Shown here: one piece after another, positions 43,036-52,622 of the stretch | Numbering within the stretch: position 1 is the stretch's first letter | How the letters are laid out: every line of letters begins with the position of its first letter | DNA from: Rhodobacteraceae bacterium Alg231-04 | GTDB taxonomy: Bacteria; Pseudomonadota; Alphaproteobacteria; Rhodobacterales; Rhodobacteraceae | Direction: 5' to 3' | Assembly: GCA_900143635.1 (NCBI GenBank) | Contig: FREY01000013.1 | Coordinates: forward strand, 52,252-116,251 | DNA: 64,000 bases | Translations under genes and position numbers: made by a program | The notes under the pieces: model-generated | The model's input: only the letters and a program-made list of their open reading frames with translations | Database searches by the model: none | What the model was told of the DNA's origin: nothing

Positions 43036-44541
43036 CTATTCGGGCAGCAAGGCGTCTGGCAGGTTCTGATAACAGACCGGACGCAGAAAGCGCCGTATTG
43101 ACAACGTTCCAACTGATGTCGCGCCAAAATTGGTTGAGGCCGGGTAAGGCCCGCCATGAACCATTGTGTCGCTGACTTCAACGCCCGTGGGAAAGCCATT
43201 TGCAAGGACCCGTCCGGCTTTGCGTTCAAGAACGGGCATCAACGTTTTGGCAGCGTCAGTGTCTTCGGCGTCCATGTGAAGTGTGCAGGTCAGCTGACCT
43301 TGCAAGCTAAGTGCTACCTGCTGCATCTCAGCCTCACTCTCGGCGGTGACGATCACACCCAAGGGGCCGAACACCTCTTCGCCAAGCGTGTCATTGGCAA
43401 GCCAGTTTTGGGCTGTGGTCTGAAAGAGATAAGGTGTGGCGTTTCGCTGATCGCACATGCTGGTCAGAATCTCTTGCATACCACGTGTACCGGCGACGCG
43501 CTGCTGGCCGTCACGATAGGCCACGGCGATACCGTCAGTCAGCATTGTCTGAGGCGGCACCTCGCTCAGTGCTGCGCGCGTGGTTTCGGCAAAACGCTCG
43601 GACAGTTCACTGGACAGGACAACCGCAACGCCGGGATTGGTGCAGAATTGGCCCGCCCCCATGGTCAAGGAAGCGGCCCAGCCTTTGGCAATCTCTGCAC
43701 CGCGGTTGGCAAGTGCGCCTGCAAACACGAACATTGGGTTGATGGATCCAAGCTCACCGAAGAACGGGATCGGCTCGGGGCGTGCGGCACATAGGTCGAA
43801 CAGTGCGCGCCCCCCGCCGAGCGATCCCGTGAAACCCACGGCCTTGATCAGAGGGTGTGTCACCAAAGCGGCGCCCACCTGCCGATTGCCGCCTTGGATC
43901 AAGCTGAAAGTACCGGGATGCACGTCAAATTTCGCGATGGCTGCCTGAACGGCTTCGGCAATGATCTCACCTGTACCCGGATGGGCGCTGTGACCTTTGA
44001 CGACAACCGGGCAACCTGCGGCCAGCGCAGCGGCCGTGTCACCGCCGGCAGTTGAAAAGGCCAACGGAAAGTTCGAGGCACCGAACACGGCAACGGGGCC
44101 GATCGGGCGCTGCATCATTTTCAAGTCTGGGCGTGGCATCGGCTGCCGATCAGGCTGAGCCTGATCATGGCGTTGATCCAGATAGTCACCCTTCAGGATG
44201 TGGTCAGCGAACAGGCGGAGCTGGCCAGTGGTCCGACCGCGCTCGCCCTGCAATCGCGCTTCGGGCAGGCCTGATTCCTGGCTGCCTATCTGGGTGATCG
44301 CCTCGGCGCGCGCTTCGATCTCATCGGCAATGCTGTTTAGAAAGTCAGCACGTTTCTGACGAGAACAATACCCGTAGCTCCAGAACGCCTCTTCTGCAGC
44401 TTGGGCGGCCGCATCCACGTCTTTGATGCGGCCAATTGCAAAGTCATGCGACGGGCCGTGCGCCGGTTCGGACGTGAAGGTTTCATCGCCCGCAATCCAT
44501 GCGCCTGCAATCAAGTGTTTTCCGTGGGGTGCAAAGGTCAT
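43036..44541 (-). CDS. Alpha-ketoglutarate semialdehyde dehydrogenase (aldehyde dehydrogenase family)
   Basis: A 501-residue NAD(P)-dependent aldehyde dehydrogenase. It has RPIGPVAVFGASNFPLAFSTAGGDTAAALAAGCPVVVKGHSAHPGTG, the catalytic Glu in FFGELGSINPMFV and Cys in GAGQFCTNPG. These variants are typical of 2,5-dioxovalerate dehydrogenases. The product of hydroxyproline degradation, 2-oxoglutarate semialdehyde, would be oxidised to 2-oxoglutarate. It is transcribed alone. The operator-like TTGGATATTGTATCCAA lies 30 bp before its start, shared in form with the other hydroxyproline promoters. Confidence 0.87.
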   Translation of the reverse strand: MTFAPHGKHLIAGAWIAGDETFTSEPAHGPSHDFAIGRIKDVDAAAQAAEEAFWSYGYCSRQKRADFLNSIADEIEARAEAITQIGSQESGLPEARLQGERGRTTGQLRLFADHILKGDYLDQRHDQAQPDRQPMPRPDLKMMQRPIGPVAVFGASNFPLAFSTAGGDTAAALAAGCPVVVKGHSAHPGTGEIIAEAVQAAIAKFDVHPGTFSLIQGGNRQVGAALVTHPLIKAVGFTGSLGGGRALFDLCAARPEPIPFFGELGSINPMFVFAGALANRGAEIAKGWAASLTMGAGQFCTNPGVAVVLSSELSERFAETTRAALSEVPPQTMLTDGIAVAYRDGQQRVAGTRGMQEILTSMCDQRNATPYLFQTTAQNWLANDTLGEEVFGPLGVIVTAESEAEMQQVALSLQGQLTCTLHMDAEDTDAAKTLMPVLERKAGRVLANGFPTGVEVSDTMVHGGPYPASTNFGATSVGTLSIRRFLRPVCYQNLPDALLPE

Positions 44542-44570
44542 TTCAGTCTCGCCAATATGGAATCACGTTG

Positions 44571-44587
44571 TTGGATATTGTATCCAA
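44571..44587. promoter_or_regulatory. Hydroxyproline-region operator, site 1 (before aldehyde dehydrogenase)
   Basis: TTGGATATTGTATCCAA has perfect 7-bp arms TTGGATA/TATCCAA around TTG. The 11-mer GTTGGATATTG at its left side also occurs, on the other strand, in the promoter of the ABC operon at 54864-54874. FadR-type regulators bind short palindromes of this kind. Confidence 0.75.
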
Positions 44588-44631
44588 TTTTTGAAACCAG
44601 AATGCAAGTGTTGCGTCTTCGGGGTTTATTT

Positions 44632-45312
44632 TCAGCTGCCTTCCTGGGCACGCTTGGCAATGACCATCTCTAAAAGCTGGTCTTTTGTGCGCCGGATATG
44701 CAGCGCAAGAAGGTCACAGGCCTCGTCGACATCCCGGTTTTGAGCGAGCTGCAGCAATTTCCGGTGCTCTTCTTTTGCCGGTTCCCGCTGCTTCATCACG
44801 CTCAGATGCATCCGCACATAACGGTCAGACTGCAGATTGATCCGATCCAACAACTCTGTCGTTAGATCCCGGCCCGCAGCCGCATATAGGGCTGAGTGAT
44901 AGTCATGGTTCAATGTCCCCCATTTGCCGACATCATCCTCCAGATAGGAGGCTTCCATCTGCTCAAGGATCGCTGTGCAGCGGGCAAATTCTGTCGAGGT
45001 CATTGCCGGAATAGCACGGCGGAACAGATCCACCTCGATCAAGATGCGCAAATCGAAGATCTCACCGATCTGACTAAGGGAATGTCTGGTGACAGACCCT
45101 CCACGATTGTTGGTCCACTGAACGAGCCCTTCGGCGTTGAGCCGCTTGAGAGCCTCGCGGACCGGCATACGGGAGACGTCGTATTCTTCGGCAAGAGCTT
45201 CTTGGCGGATGACTTCGCCTTCTGCCATTTCCCCGCTCAGGATGCGTTCGCGCAGGTCGTTTGCGATGACTTCGGGAAGGCTCTGTTTGATAACGGCGCG
45301 TTTTCCAGCCAT
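44632..45312 (-). CDS. GntR family (FadR/FCD subfamily) regulator of hydroxyproline genes
   Basis: A 226-residue protein with an N-terminal winged helix (EVIRQEALAEEYDVSRMPVREALKRLNAEGLVQWTNNRGGSVT, about residues 32-75) and an FCD domain with FDLRILIEVDLFRRAIPAMT and NHDYHSALYAAAGR. It sits between the aldehyde dehydrogenase and the pyrroline carboxylate reductase genes. Motif half-sites flank its own promoter. It is the best candidate for binding the TTGGATATTG motif found four times here, in response to a hydroxyproline-derived ligand. Confidence 0.87.
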   Translation of the reverse strand: MAGKRAVIKQSLPEVIANDLRERILSGEMAEGEVIRQEALAEEYDVSRMPVREALKRLNAEGLVQWTNNRGGSVTRHSLSQIGEIFDLRILIEVDLFRRAIPAMTSTEFARCTAILEQMEASYLEDDVGKWGTLNHDYHSALYAAAGRDLTTELLDRINLQSDRYVRMHLSVMKQREPAKEEHRKLLQLAQNRDVDEACDLLALHIRRTKDQLLEMVIAKRAQEGS

Positions 45313-45339
45313 TCCGATTGTCTCTCACATCATTGAATT

Positions 45340-45444
45340 TTGGATACAAATAGTCCCTAGGTCTTGAGCTACCAAGCGAAATCGGAATTTTTGGCCCAAA
45401 AATCCGGTTCCCATGCTTGCATGAGTATAATATCCAATATCCAA
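45340..45444. promoter_or_regulatory. Hydroxyproline-region operators, sites 2 and 3 (divergent gntR/ldh promoter)
   Basis: TTGGATACAA at 45340-45349 lies 28 bp before the gntR start. A tandem TATCCAATATCCAA at 45431-45444 lies 32 bp before the ldh start. The second is identical to the 14-mer at 54860-54873. Both are in the 163-bp divergent intergenic region, so one regulator can control both directions. Confidence 0.72.
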
Positions 45445-45475
45445 AATGGAGATCTGTAAGTTTGGGAGACAGAGG

Positions 45476-46492
45476 ATGAGCACAATGATCCAGATTGGCT
45501 TGGATGAAATTAAAAATCTGAGTTTGCGGGTGTTAATCGCTGCAGGCTATGGCCCAGCCCACGCTCGGGCGATAGCGCAGATGCTGTACACCTGCCAGCT
45601 GGATGATTGCCAATCGCACGGGCTGTTCCGCTTGTTCATGTGTGTGCAGACGATCCAAGCTGGCAAAATTGATGGCCAGGTCTTGCCGGTGCTAGACCCG
45701 TCAGACACTGCCATTGTGCGGGTTGATGCGCGTGGTGGAATGTCACTGTTGGCAGTGGAGGCCGCCATGCCAGAGTTGATCGGCAAAGCCCGCAAGCACG
45801 GGATCGCAGCCATGGCGGTCAACCGCTGCTACCAGTTCTCGGCGCTTTGGCCCGAGGTCGAACAGCTTTCTGCGGAGGGCCTTGCCGGCATGGCGATGGT
45901 GCCCAGCCATTCCTGGGTGGCGCCAGCTGGTGGAACGCGGGGCACCCTGGGCACGAACCCTCTGGCGTTCTCCTGGCCACGACACGGTCGGGATCCTTTC
46001 ACTTTCGACTTCGCCACCAGTGCCTTCGCGCGTGGTGAAATCGAACTTTACAAACGCGCCGGCAAGCCCTTGCCAGACGGGGTCGCCGTGGATGAACAGG
46101 GCCTCCCGACGAATGACCCGCAGGCCGCCCTTGATGGGGCGATGCTCACGTTTGGCGGCTATAAAGGATCAGCCTTGTCGATCATGATCGAACTTCTCGC
46201 AGGGCCGTTGATTGACGATATGACCAGCCAGGAAAGCATGGCTTTCGCCAATGGTATGGGCGGCGCGCCCTATCACGGCGAGATTATTCTGGCCTTTGAC
46301 CCGAACCAGTTCAGTGGCGGGCGCGCCGCGCAAAACGATGCCCGCGCCGAACGGCTCTTCTCAGACATCCTTGATCAGGGCGCCCGCCTACCATCACAGC
46401 GCCGTTTTGAGGCCCGCGCGCGCAATCTGGCACGCGGGCATGTTGAAATCCCTGAGGCGCTGTTCAAGGATTTGCAGGCCTTGCTGACCTGA
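45476..46492 (+). CDS. Delta1-pyrroline-2-carboxylate reductase (Ldh/malate dehydrogenase-like family)
   Basis: A 338-residue NAD(P)H-dependent oxidoreductase of the YlbC/LhpD-like Ldh2 family. Features are AQMLYTCQLDDCQSHGLFRLFMCVQ (catalytic His), GTLGTNPLAFSWPR and TFGGYKGSALSIMIELL. In trans-3- and cis-3-hydroxyproline degradation, dehydratases give Delta1-pyrroline-2-carboxylate, which this enzyme reduces to L-proline. Two such dehydratases are encoded immediately downstream on the opposite strand, which supports this function over lactate or malate oxidation. Start 45476 has GGGAG about seven bases upstream; 45485 is possible. Confidence 0.82.
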   Translation: MSTMIQIGLDEIKNLSLRVLIAAGYGPAHARAIAQMLYTCQLDDCQSHGLFRLFMCVQTIQAGKIDGQVLPVLDPSDTAIVRVDARGGMSLLAVEAAMPELIGKARKHGIAAMAVNRCYQFSALWPEVEQLSAEGLAGMAMVPSHSWVAPAGGTRGTLGTNPLAFSWPRHGRDPFTFDFATSAFARGEIELYKRAGKPLPDGVAVDEQGLPTNDPQAALDGAMLTFGGYKGSALSIMIELLAGPLIDDMTSQESMAFANGMGGAPYHGEIILAFDPNQFSGGRAAQNDARAERLFSDILDQGARLPSQRRFEARARNLARGHVEIPEALFKDLQALLT

Positions 46493-46501
46493 AATGCCGG
46501 G

Positions 46502-47527
46502 TCACGCCCCCCAGGTATCGCTCAGCCGATAGCCTTCGGGCCAGGGGTCATCGGGGTCCAGCATATGCTGATGGATACCGGTGACCCAGCCCCTGCCGCT
46601 GATTTCTGGCACAATCGCCGGGCGGTCGCCCACGGTTGTGGTCTCGACGATACGACCGGTGAAACTGGACCCGATGATGGAGACCGCCTCAAAATTCTGC
46701 CCCGGTCGTATCTGGCCCTTAGCGGCCATCAACGCCAACCGGGCGGACACAGCTGTTCCGGTTGGTGATCGGTCTACCTTTCCCGGCTGGATCGCCACCG
46801 CGGATTTTCCCGTCAGGCCCGTTTCAGTCTCGGCCAGTGGTCCGCAAAAGGCGCAGAAGGAGATATGGTCCCAATCAGCGTTTTCCGGATGGGAGAACCC
46901 CAGCTGGCTGTTTGCGGCATTGGTGATCGCCACGCCGAGACGGGCGATGTCCTTGGCCTCTGCTTCGACAATTTCAAAGCCGACCGATCCGGCATCGACC
47001 ACCACAAAACTGTCGCCCCCATAGGCCGTATCAACGGTGATTGTACCCAGCCCCTCGACCTCAAGCGGAACCGCAATGCGATCAGCAAAACTGGGCAGGT
47101 TCTGCACGAATATGCGCTCGGCCTTGCCATCTCGACATTCTGCCCGTACCCGGACCAGCCCGCCGGGGGCTTCCAGTGTCAGATGGGTTTCCGGCTCCTG
47201 CATTGGGAGGATACCGCCGTCCAGCAGCACCGTCGAGACACAGATCGAATTGGATCCTGACATGGGCGGCGTGTCTTCCGGCTCCATGATGATAAAGGCG
47301 GCATCGGCATCGGGATGCCTGGGTGGTACAAGCAGGTTCACGTGGCGGAACACACCGCCCCGTGGTTCGTTCAGCACGAAATTGCGCAGTCTGTCATCAC
47401 TGGCAATGAAAGACCGCTGCTGCCAAAGTGTGTCGCCGGGCGGCGGTGCCACTCCGCCCACGATGACGTCTCCAACCTCACCCTCGGCATGGGCGGAAAT
47501 CACATGGATCGTCTTGCTGCTGCGCAT
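46502..47527 (-). CDS. Proline racemase family protein, probable trans-3-hydroxyproline dehydratase with Ser/Thr active site
   Basis: A 341-residue member of the proline racemase superfamily. Racemases and 4-hydroxyproline epimerases carry two catalytic cysteines, and trans-3-hydroxyproline dehydratases usually have Cys/Thr. Here the first position is Ser90 ([16 protein letters not shown]) and the second is Thr256 ([16 protein letters not shown]), so neither cysteine is present. The Thr supports a dehydratase rather than a racemase, with the Ser as proton-abstracting base or a new variant. It is the last gene of the nine-gene minus-strand operon and ends 10 bp from the convergent reductase that would use its product. 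Confidence 0.78.
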   Translation of the reverse strand: MRSSKTIHVISAHAEGEVGDVIVGGVAPPPGDTLWQQRSFIASDDRLRNFVLNEPRGGVFRHVNLLVPPRHPDADAAFIIMEPEDTPPMSGSNSICVSTVLLDGGILPMQEPETHLTLEAPGGLVRVRAECRDGKAERIFVQNLPSFADRIAVPLEVEGLGTITVDTAYGGDSFVVVDAGSVGFEIVEAEAKDIARLGVAITNAANSQLGFSHPENADWDHISFCAFCGPLAETETGLTGKSAVAIQPGKVDRSPTGTAVSARLALMAAKGQIRPGQNFEAVSIIGSSFTGRIVETTTVGDRPAIVPEISGRGWVTGIHQHMLDPDDPWPEGYRLSDTWGA

Positions 47528-47536
47528 GTCGCCCCC

Positions 47537-48640
47537 TCAGGAATAGCGGGCGACAGGATCACCCAGCGCGTCAAAAACAGGTGTGATGCCCAGACCCGGC
47601 CGCTCTGACGCAGTCATCCGCCCGTTAACGCGTAGCGGCGCGCCATCGGCGATGGTGACCGTACCGTATGAATTGAAATCTGTCGCCGAGAATGTGAACT
47701 CGGCCGGAGTCGAGCGCGCAAGATGGGCGATGGTAGCGGTGGTTATATCCCCACCCCAAGTGTCCTCAATAGTCATGGGGATGCCATGCGCCATACAAAG
47801 ATCGCGCATCAAACGCGCCTTGCTCAACCCACCCACCTTAGAGATTTTCAGGTTGATCACGTCCATCGCATCTTCTGCAATGCCGCGCACAAGAGTGTTG
47901 GGCGTGTCGATCACCTCGTCCATCACAAATGGCAGGGCGGTGCGACGGCGGATCGAGACGCTTTCCTCGTAGGTCAGGCAGGGTTGTTCAACATAGACAT
48001 CCAGATTGGCAATGGCACCAACAACGCGGGCGGCCTCGTGCCGTGTCCAGCCGGTGTTGGCATCCGCGACCAGCAGGTCGGATTTTTTCAGGACGGCGCG
48101 GGTGGCGTGGATGCGATCAATATCGTCATTTGCATCGCCGCCGACCTTCAGCTGGAACTTGGTATAACCTTCAGCAGCATAGCCTTCGATCTTGGCGGCC
48201 ATGACCTCGGGCGCCTCCTGACTGATTGCCCGGTAGAGCGCCACGTCCTCCTGTGCCGCCCCCCCTAACAACGTATAGACCGGCTGCCCAGTCACCTTGC
48301 CGAGCAGATCCCAACAGGCGATATCAACCGGCGCCTTGGCATAGGGATGCCCGCGCAGGGCCGCATCCATGGTCCGGTTGATCGCGCCAATATTGATTGG
48401 ATCCTGCCCCAGCAGATGCGGTGCAAGCTCGGCCAGTCCGGCCCGCACGCCCAGCGCAAAGGACGGCAGATAGGCTGACCCCAGCGGGCAGCATTCCGCA
48501 TAGCCCTTGAGCCCTTCGTCGGTGACGATTTCCAAAACGGTGCTGTCAAAGACCTCGACAAAGTTGCCGTTCGACCAATTGTAACGGCCTTCCTTCAAGG
48601 GAAGGTCAACCTGATAGACATTGAGCGCAGAGATTTTCAT
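47537..48640 (-). CDS. Mandelate racemase/muconate lactonizing family protein, probable cis-3-hydroxyproline dehydratase
   Basis: A 367-residue enolase-superfamily enzyme with a capping domain, then a barrel. Metal ligands are in VADANTGW (Asp), VEQPC (Glu) and FVMDEV (Asp). The Lys acid/bases are in KFQLKVGG, where the first Lys of the usual KxK is Gln, and in [11 protein letters not shown]. This pattern and the neighbours fit the cis-3-hydroxy-L-proline dehydratase branch. 4R-hydroxyproline betaine 2-epimerase is the alternative, but no Rieske or other demethylase is present. Start 48640 is chosen because the longer frame overlaps the upstream oxidase gene. Confidence 0.75.
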   Translation of the reverse strand: MKISALNVYQVDLPLKEGRYNWSNGNFVEVFDSTVLEIVTDEGLKGYAECCPLGSAYLPSFALGVRAGLAELAPHLLGQDPINIGAINRTMDAALRGHPYAKAPVDIACWDLLGKVTGQPVYTLLGGAAQEDVALYRAISQEAPEVMAAKIEGYAAEGYTKFQLKVGGDANDDIDRIHATRAVLKKSDLLVADANTGWTRHEAARVVGAIANLDVYVEQPCLTYEESVSIRRRTALPFVMDEVIDTPNTLVRGIAEDAMDVINLKISKVGGLSKARLMRDLCMAHGIPMTIEDTWGGDITTATIAHLARSTPAEFTFSATDFNSYGTVTIADGAPLRVNGRMTASERPGLGITPVFDALGDPVARYS

Positions 48641-48650
48641 GGTGATCCTT

Positions 48651-49892
48651 TCAGAAGCGATCAGGGGAATAGGCAGCGGTTGAAATGGCGGTCTCACCAC
48701 CGGTAATCAGATCGGCGACCAGTTCGGCGGTGCCCGCCGATTGGGTCAGACCAAGGTGACCGTGACCAAAGGCGTAGATCACGCTTTCAGCAGAAGGAGA
48801 GCGGCCGATCACCGGCAGGCTGTCGGGCATGGACGGGCGAAATCCCATCCACTGCTCGCCGCCTTCGGTGTTTAGAACCGGCATAAACCGGGCCGCTTTT
48901 TGCAGCAGGATCTCGGCGCGTTTGTAATTTGGCGCCAGCTTCAGCCCGCCCAGCTCGACAGCCCCGCCGACCCGCACCCCGCCGGCGATTTTGGTAACAA
49001 CAAACCCGTGCCCGCCAAAGGTCAGATGGGTGCGCAGATCAAAGGCACCTGACGGCAATGTGGTGTTATATCCGCGTTCGGTTTCCAGCGGAATTCTGTC
49101 ACCCAGCGTCCGCGCAAGGTGATGCGACCATGCCCCCGCTGCCACGACGACCTTATCCGCCAAGGCAAACCCCTCTGCAGTGGTCACCGCCGCCCGTCCG
49201 GCGTGTTGCGAGATCACCGAGACATTGGCGCGCTCTATCACGCCGCCCCGGCTGCAAAACTGCTGTGCCAGATGTTCGACCCAGACCTTTGGATCTGTGG
49301 TGTTCATCCAGTCCGGCGTAAACGCAGCGTGGGTAAATCGTGGATGCAAACCGGGCTGTATGTCGGCAATGGCTGCTGGGCTGTCCAGCAGCGAGAACCT
49401 GATACCGTGGCGGCGACGCAATTCCCAAGTGTCGAGGCTGGCGCGATACTCTGCCTCGCCCTCGTAAAGCTGCAACTGGCCCTCGCGCTGCATTATCGCC
49501 TCGCCATCAACCGCTGCGATCTGGCGGTCCAGCGCGGCGCGCGATCGCTCCATCAGCTGGGTCTGGGCTGTCACCGACGCCTGAAAACGATCCCGCCAAC
49601 TGGCGCGCCAGAATTGCAGCATCCAGGGAGTAATCTTCAGCGCATAGGAGGGGGGAACTGACAGCGGGCCCATCGGGTCCAGCAGCCATTTTGGTGCCCG
49701 CCGCATGATGCCCGGTGTGGCCAATGGTATGATGTCACTAAAGGCAAAGGCACCGGCGTTTCTTTGCGAGGCTTCTGCCGCAACGCCGACGCGGTCCAGA
49801 ACGCGTACTCTGAGGCCGCGGGACTGCAATTCCAGAGCGGTGCTGATGCCAACAATACCGGCGCCCACAACAATGACAGTTTCATCCTGCAT
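48651..49892 (-). CDS. FAD-dependent D-amino acid (cis-4-hydroxy-D-proline) dehydrogenase, DadA-like
   Basis: A 413-residue flavoprotein of the DAO family with [29 protein letters not shown] for FAD binding, [29 protein letters not shown] in the middle and [18 protein letters not shown]...[24 protein letters not shown] at the C-terminus. It would oxidise cis-4-hydroxy-D-proline, made by the epimerase next to it, to Delta1-pyrroline-4-hydroxy-2-carboxylate, passing electrons to the respiratory chain. It is between the epimerase and the MR/MLE gene. Confidence 0.87.
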   Translation of the reverse strand: MQDETVIVVGAGIVGISTALELQSRGLRVRVLDRVGVAAEASQRNAGAFAFSDIIPLATPGIMRRAPKWLLDPMGPLSVPPSYALKITPWMLQFWRASWRDRFQASVTAQTQLMERSRAALDRQIAAVDGEAIMQREGQLQLYEGEAEYRASLDTWELRRRHGIRFSLLDSPAAIADIQPGLHPRFTHAAFTPDWMNTTDPKVWVEHLAQQFCSRGGVIERANVSVISQHAGRAAVTTAEGFALADKVVVAAGAWSHHLARTLGDRIPLETERGYNTTLPSGAFDLRTHLTFGGHGFVVTKIAGGVRVGGAVELGGLKLAPNYKRAEILLQKAARFMPVLNTEGGEQWMGFRPSMPDSLPVIGRSPSAESVIYAFGHGHLGLTQSAGTAELVADLITGGETAISTAAYSPDRF

Positions 49893-49974
49893 GGTTCTAA
49901 CTCGTTATAGTCTGCTTGTGCTGGGAGATTGGGTGCGGTCAGTACACGGGCGAGGAAGCCCCGCCCGCAAGACC

Positions 49975-50907
49975 CTATGGTTTGATACCGTCCCGGAACG
50001 GATCTAACGCGCCAAAGCGCAGCGTACATTCTGCAATCACATAGGCCCGCCCAGAGATCGCGGGGATCACTCCGCCATTTGGTCCGGGTTGATATGACAG
50101 GTGATAGGGACTGCCGATCACGCTTTCCTGTATGATTTCCTCACCCGGTTCCAGACGGCCACCGGCCGCCAGACAAGCCAACCGCGCAGAACTGCCAGTT
50201 CCGCAGGGGGATCGATCATAGGTATCATCCGGGCAGAGCACAAAGTTGCGGCTGTGGACCGCGGCATCATCCGATGGGCCCTGAAAGATCACGTGATCAA
50301 TCGGTTCGCCTCCCTCACCGCCAATACCGGCCGCATTTGCGGCGCTGCGCACCGCGATCGCTGCGTCAGTCAGACGCCGGATATTGCTGGCCGTAACCGG
50401 GATCGGGCTGGGGTCCACGATGAAGAACCAATTACCGCCATAGGCAACATCCCCGGTCACAGTCCCCAGCCCATCGACCTCAATCGTCGCATCCTTGCAA
50501 ACACGACGGCTTTCTACATTGGTCACGGTGACGGTTCCGTCGTCTTTCAGATCAACTTCGACCACGCCGACAGGGGTTTCGATCTTGTGGCAACCAGGCT
50601 TGATGCGGCCCAGATGCGCCAGCGTGACGGCCAGCCCGATGGTGCCGTGGCCGCACATGCCCAAAACCGCGTCGGCATCAAAGTAAATCACACCGGCAGC
50701 GCACTCCGGGCTCACCGGTTTGACCAGCAAAGCGCCAACCATGCCGGGCTGGCCGCGAGGCTCGAGCAGAACGGATTTGTAAAACCTCTCGTGCTCGGTC
50801 GCTAGCCTGCGGGCCTGCTCCGCCAGAGTTCCGGTGCCAAGGTCGGGCACCCCATCCAGGATCACCCGCGTTGGCATTCCCCCGGTATGGCTGTCGATCA
50901 CGCGCAT
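49975..50907 (-). CDS. 4-hydroxyproline 2-epimerase (proline racemase family)
   Basis: A 310-residue enzyme with both catalytic cysteines: Cys85 in GMCGHGTIG and Cys235 in YDRSPCGTGSSARLA. The short N-terminus MRVIDSHTGGMPTRVI is typical of hydroxyproline epimerases. It converts trans-4-hydroxy-L-proline to cis-4-hydroxy-D-proline. Its start overlaps the upstream deaminase gene by ten bases. The contrast with the Ser/Thr paralogue at 46502 shows that one operon holds two functionally different members of the family. Confidence 0.92.
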   Translation of the reverse strand: MRVIDSHTGGMPTRVILDGVPDLGTGTLAEQARRLATEHERFYKSVLLEPRGQPGMVGALLVKPVSPECAAGVIYFDADAVLGMCGHGTIGLAVTLAHLGRIKPGCHKIETPVGVVEVDLKDDGTVTVTNVESRRVCKDATIEVDGLGTVTGDVAYGGNWFFIVDPSPIPVTASNIRRLTDAAIAVRSAANAAGIGGEGGEPIDHVIFQGPSDDAAVHSRNFVLCPDDTYDRSPCGTGSSARLACLAAGGRLEPGEEIIQESVIGSPYHLSYQPGPNGGVIPAISGRAYVIAECTLRFGALDPFRDGIKP

Positions 50908-51857
50908 TCGGCGATGACCCCGCCCTGCTTGGACCAGTCGGCAAACCAGTTGCGGAACAGGGCATATTGCTGTTCGCAGTAATTCCGCTGGGCATCGGTC
51001 AGCACGTCCGTTTCATTGAAATGCAGGCGGTATTCCTCTTCTCCGTTCAGCACCAGCAGGTACTTATAGTAGAGAACCAAATCCGTGCCTTCGTCAAAGC
51101 TGGCCAGAACACCAAAGGCCTCTTCCAGCTCCAGCGCGCGGCGGCGGGCTTCGGCATTGCCGACAGCGGCCTTCTGCGACAGGGCTGCCAACAGCAGCGC
51201 CTCTTTCGGCAGCGCAGTGCCGATACCGGTGATTGACCCGGTGGCCCCGCAATTGACAAAGCCATGGTAGACCTCGGTATCGACGCCAACCATCAGCGTA
51301 ACCTGATCATCCTGCGATGTGATATGCTCTGCCGCATAGCGCAGGTCGCTCTTGCCGCCGAACTCCTTGAAACCGATCAGGTTCGGGTGTTCGGACCGTA
51401 AGGAGAAAAACAGATCCGCCTTGGTAGCAAAGCCGTAGACCGGGCTGTTGTAGATGATTGCAGGCACATCCGGCGCCGCGTCCAGAATGGCTTTGAAATG
51501 GTTCTTCTGCGCAAGAGGCGACGCGCCGCGAGACAGGACACGGGGGATGACCATCAAACCAGCAGCACCGACCTTTTGCGCGTGGGCGGCATGGGCAACT
51601 GCGGACTTTGAGTTGATCGCACCGGTACCAACAACAACAGGCAGGCCTGCATTGATTAGCCGTTCGACGCCCTCCATACGCTCTGCGTCGGTCAGCAGCG
51701 GCCAATCCCCCATGGAGCCGCAATAGACCACGGCGGACATTCCGGCAGCGATCATCTCCTGGCCCTTTTTCACCAGCGCGTCGTAATCCGGTGTGCGGTC
51801 CGTTTTGCAGGGCGTCATGAGGGCCGGCATGGTGCCCGTAAAGATGTTTTTGGTCAT
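50898..51857 (-). CDS. Delta1-pyrroline-4-hydroxy-2-carboxylate deaminase (DHDPS family)
   Basis: A 319-residue dihydrodipicolinate synthase-like aldolase-fold enzyme. It has VVYCGSMGDWPLLTDAER at residues 40-58, IIYNSPVYGFATKAD with the conserved Tyr, and the Schiff-base Lys in NLIGFKEFGGKSDLRY. The C-terminal GVDTEVYHGFVNCGATGSITGIGTALP is typical of the hydroxyproline branch. It converts the dehydrogenase product to 2-oxoglutarate semialdehyde with release of ammonia. It starts 42 bp after the ABC ATPase stop. Confidence 0.9.
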   Translation of the reverse strand: MTKNIFTGTMPALMTPCKTDRTPDYDALVKKGQEMIAAGMSAVVYCGSMGDWPLLTDAERMEGVERLINAGLPVVVGTGAINSKSAVAHAAHAQKVGAAGLMVIPRVLSRGASPLAQKNHFKAILDAAPDVPAIIYNSPVYGFATKADLFFSLRSEHPNLIGFKEFGGKSDLRYAAEHITSQDDQVTLMVGVDTEVYHGFVNCGATGSITGIGTALPKEALLLAALSQKAAVGNAEARRRALELEEAFGVLASFDEGTDLVLYYKYLLVLNGEEEYRLHFNETDVLTDAQRNYCEQQYALFRNWFADWSKQGGVIAECA

Positions 51858-51899
51858 AGGAGGTGTCCTTGAGTAGTGTTCAGTTCCAACGCTGCGCGA

Positions 51900-52622
51900 T
51901 CAGCGCACATTGGCCAAGAATTTTCGGGTGTGTTCTGATTTGGCATTGCCAAAGATCTGTTCCGGCGGGCCGATTTCTTCCATCACGCCCTGATGGAAAA
52001 AGGCAACGCGATCAGATACATCTCGGGCAAACCCCATTTCATGCGTCACGCAAATCATGGTCATGCCCTCTTCGGCCAAGAGCCGCATGGTATCCAGCAC
52101 TTCGCCTACCAGTTCAGGATCAAGCGCCGATGTGGCCTCATCAAACAGCATGTATTCCGGCTCCATCGCCAGCGCGCGGGCAATGGCAAGACGCTGTTGT
52201 TGACCACCCGACAATGCACTGGGATAGACGTCTAGCTTTTCACCAAGGCCGACATGAGCCAGTTGTTTGGCCGCGATTTCACGAGCCTCGGCGCGGGACT
52301 TTCCCTTGACGATTTTCGGGGCAAGGGCCACATTTTCCAGCGCTGTCAGGTGCGGAAAGCTGTTCCATTGCTGAAACACCATGCCCAGTTTCTGGCGCAG
52401 CTTGTTGATGTCGGTGCCCTTGGCGTGGACATCGGTTTCATCCACGGCGACGCTGCCTTGCTGGATCACCTCCAGCCCGTTGATGCAGTAGAGCAGCGTC
52501 GATTTGCCTGAGCCGGACGCGCCGATTACCGACAGGACTTCGCCCTTTTGCACCTCAAGATCGATACCTTTGAGAACATGCAGTGCGCCGAAGTATTTGT
52601 GCAGGTCACGAATTTCAATCAT
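51900..52622 (-). CDS. Polar amino acid ABC transporter ATP-binding protein
   Basis: A 240-residue ATPase of the PAAT (GlnQ/HisP) family with Walker [10 protein letters not shown], signature [16 protein letters not shown], Walker [15 protein letters not shown] and the switch His in CVTHEMG. The start ATG at 52622 overlaps the upstream permease stop as ATGA (52619-52622). It energises uptake of the substrate of this operon, presumably hydroxyproline or a proline-type amino acid. Confidence 0.93.
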   Translation of the reverse strand: MIEIRDLHKYFGALHVLKGIDLEVQKGEVLSVIGASGSGKSTLLYCINGLEVIQQGSVAVDETDVHAKGTDINKLRQKLGMVFQQWNSFPHLTALENVALAPKIVKGKSRAEAREIAAKQLAHVGLGEKLDVYPSALSGGQQQRLAIARALAMEPEYMLFDEATSALDPELVGEVLDTMRLLAEEGMTMICVTHEMGFARDVSDRVAFFHQGVMEEIGPPEQIFGNAKSEHTRKFLANVR

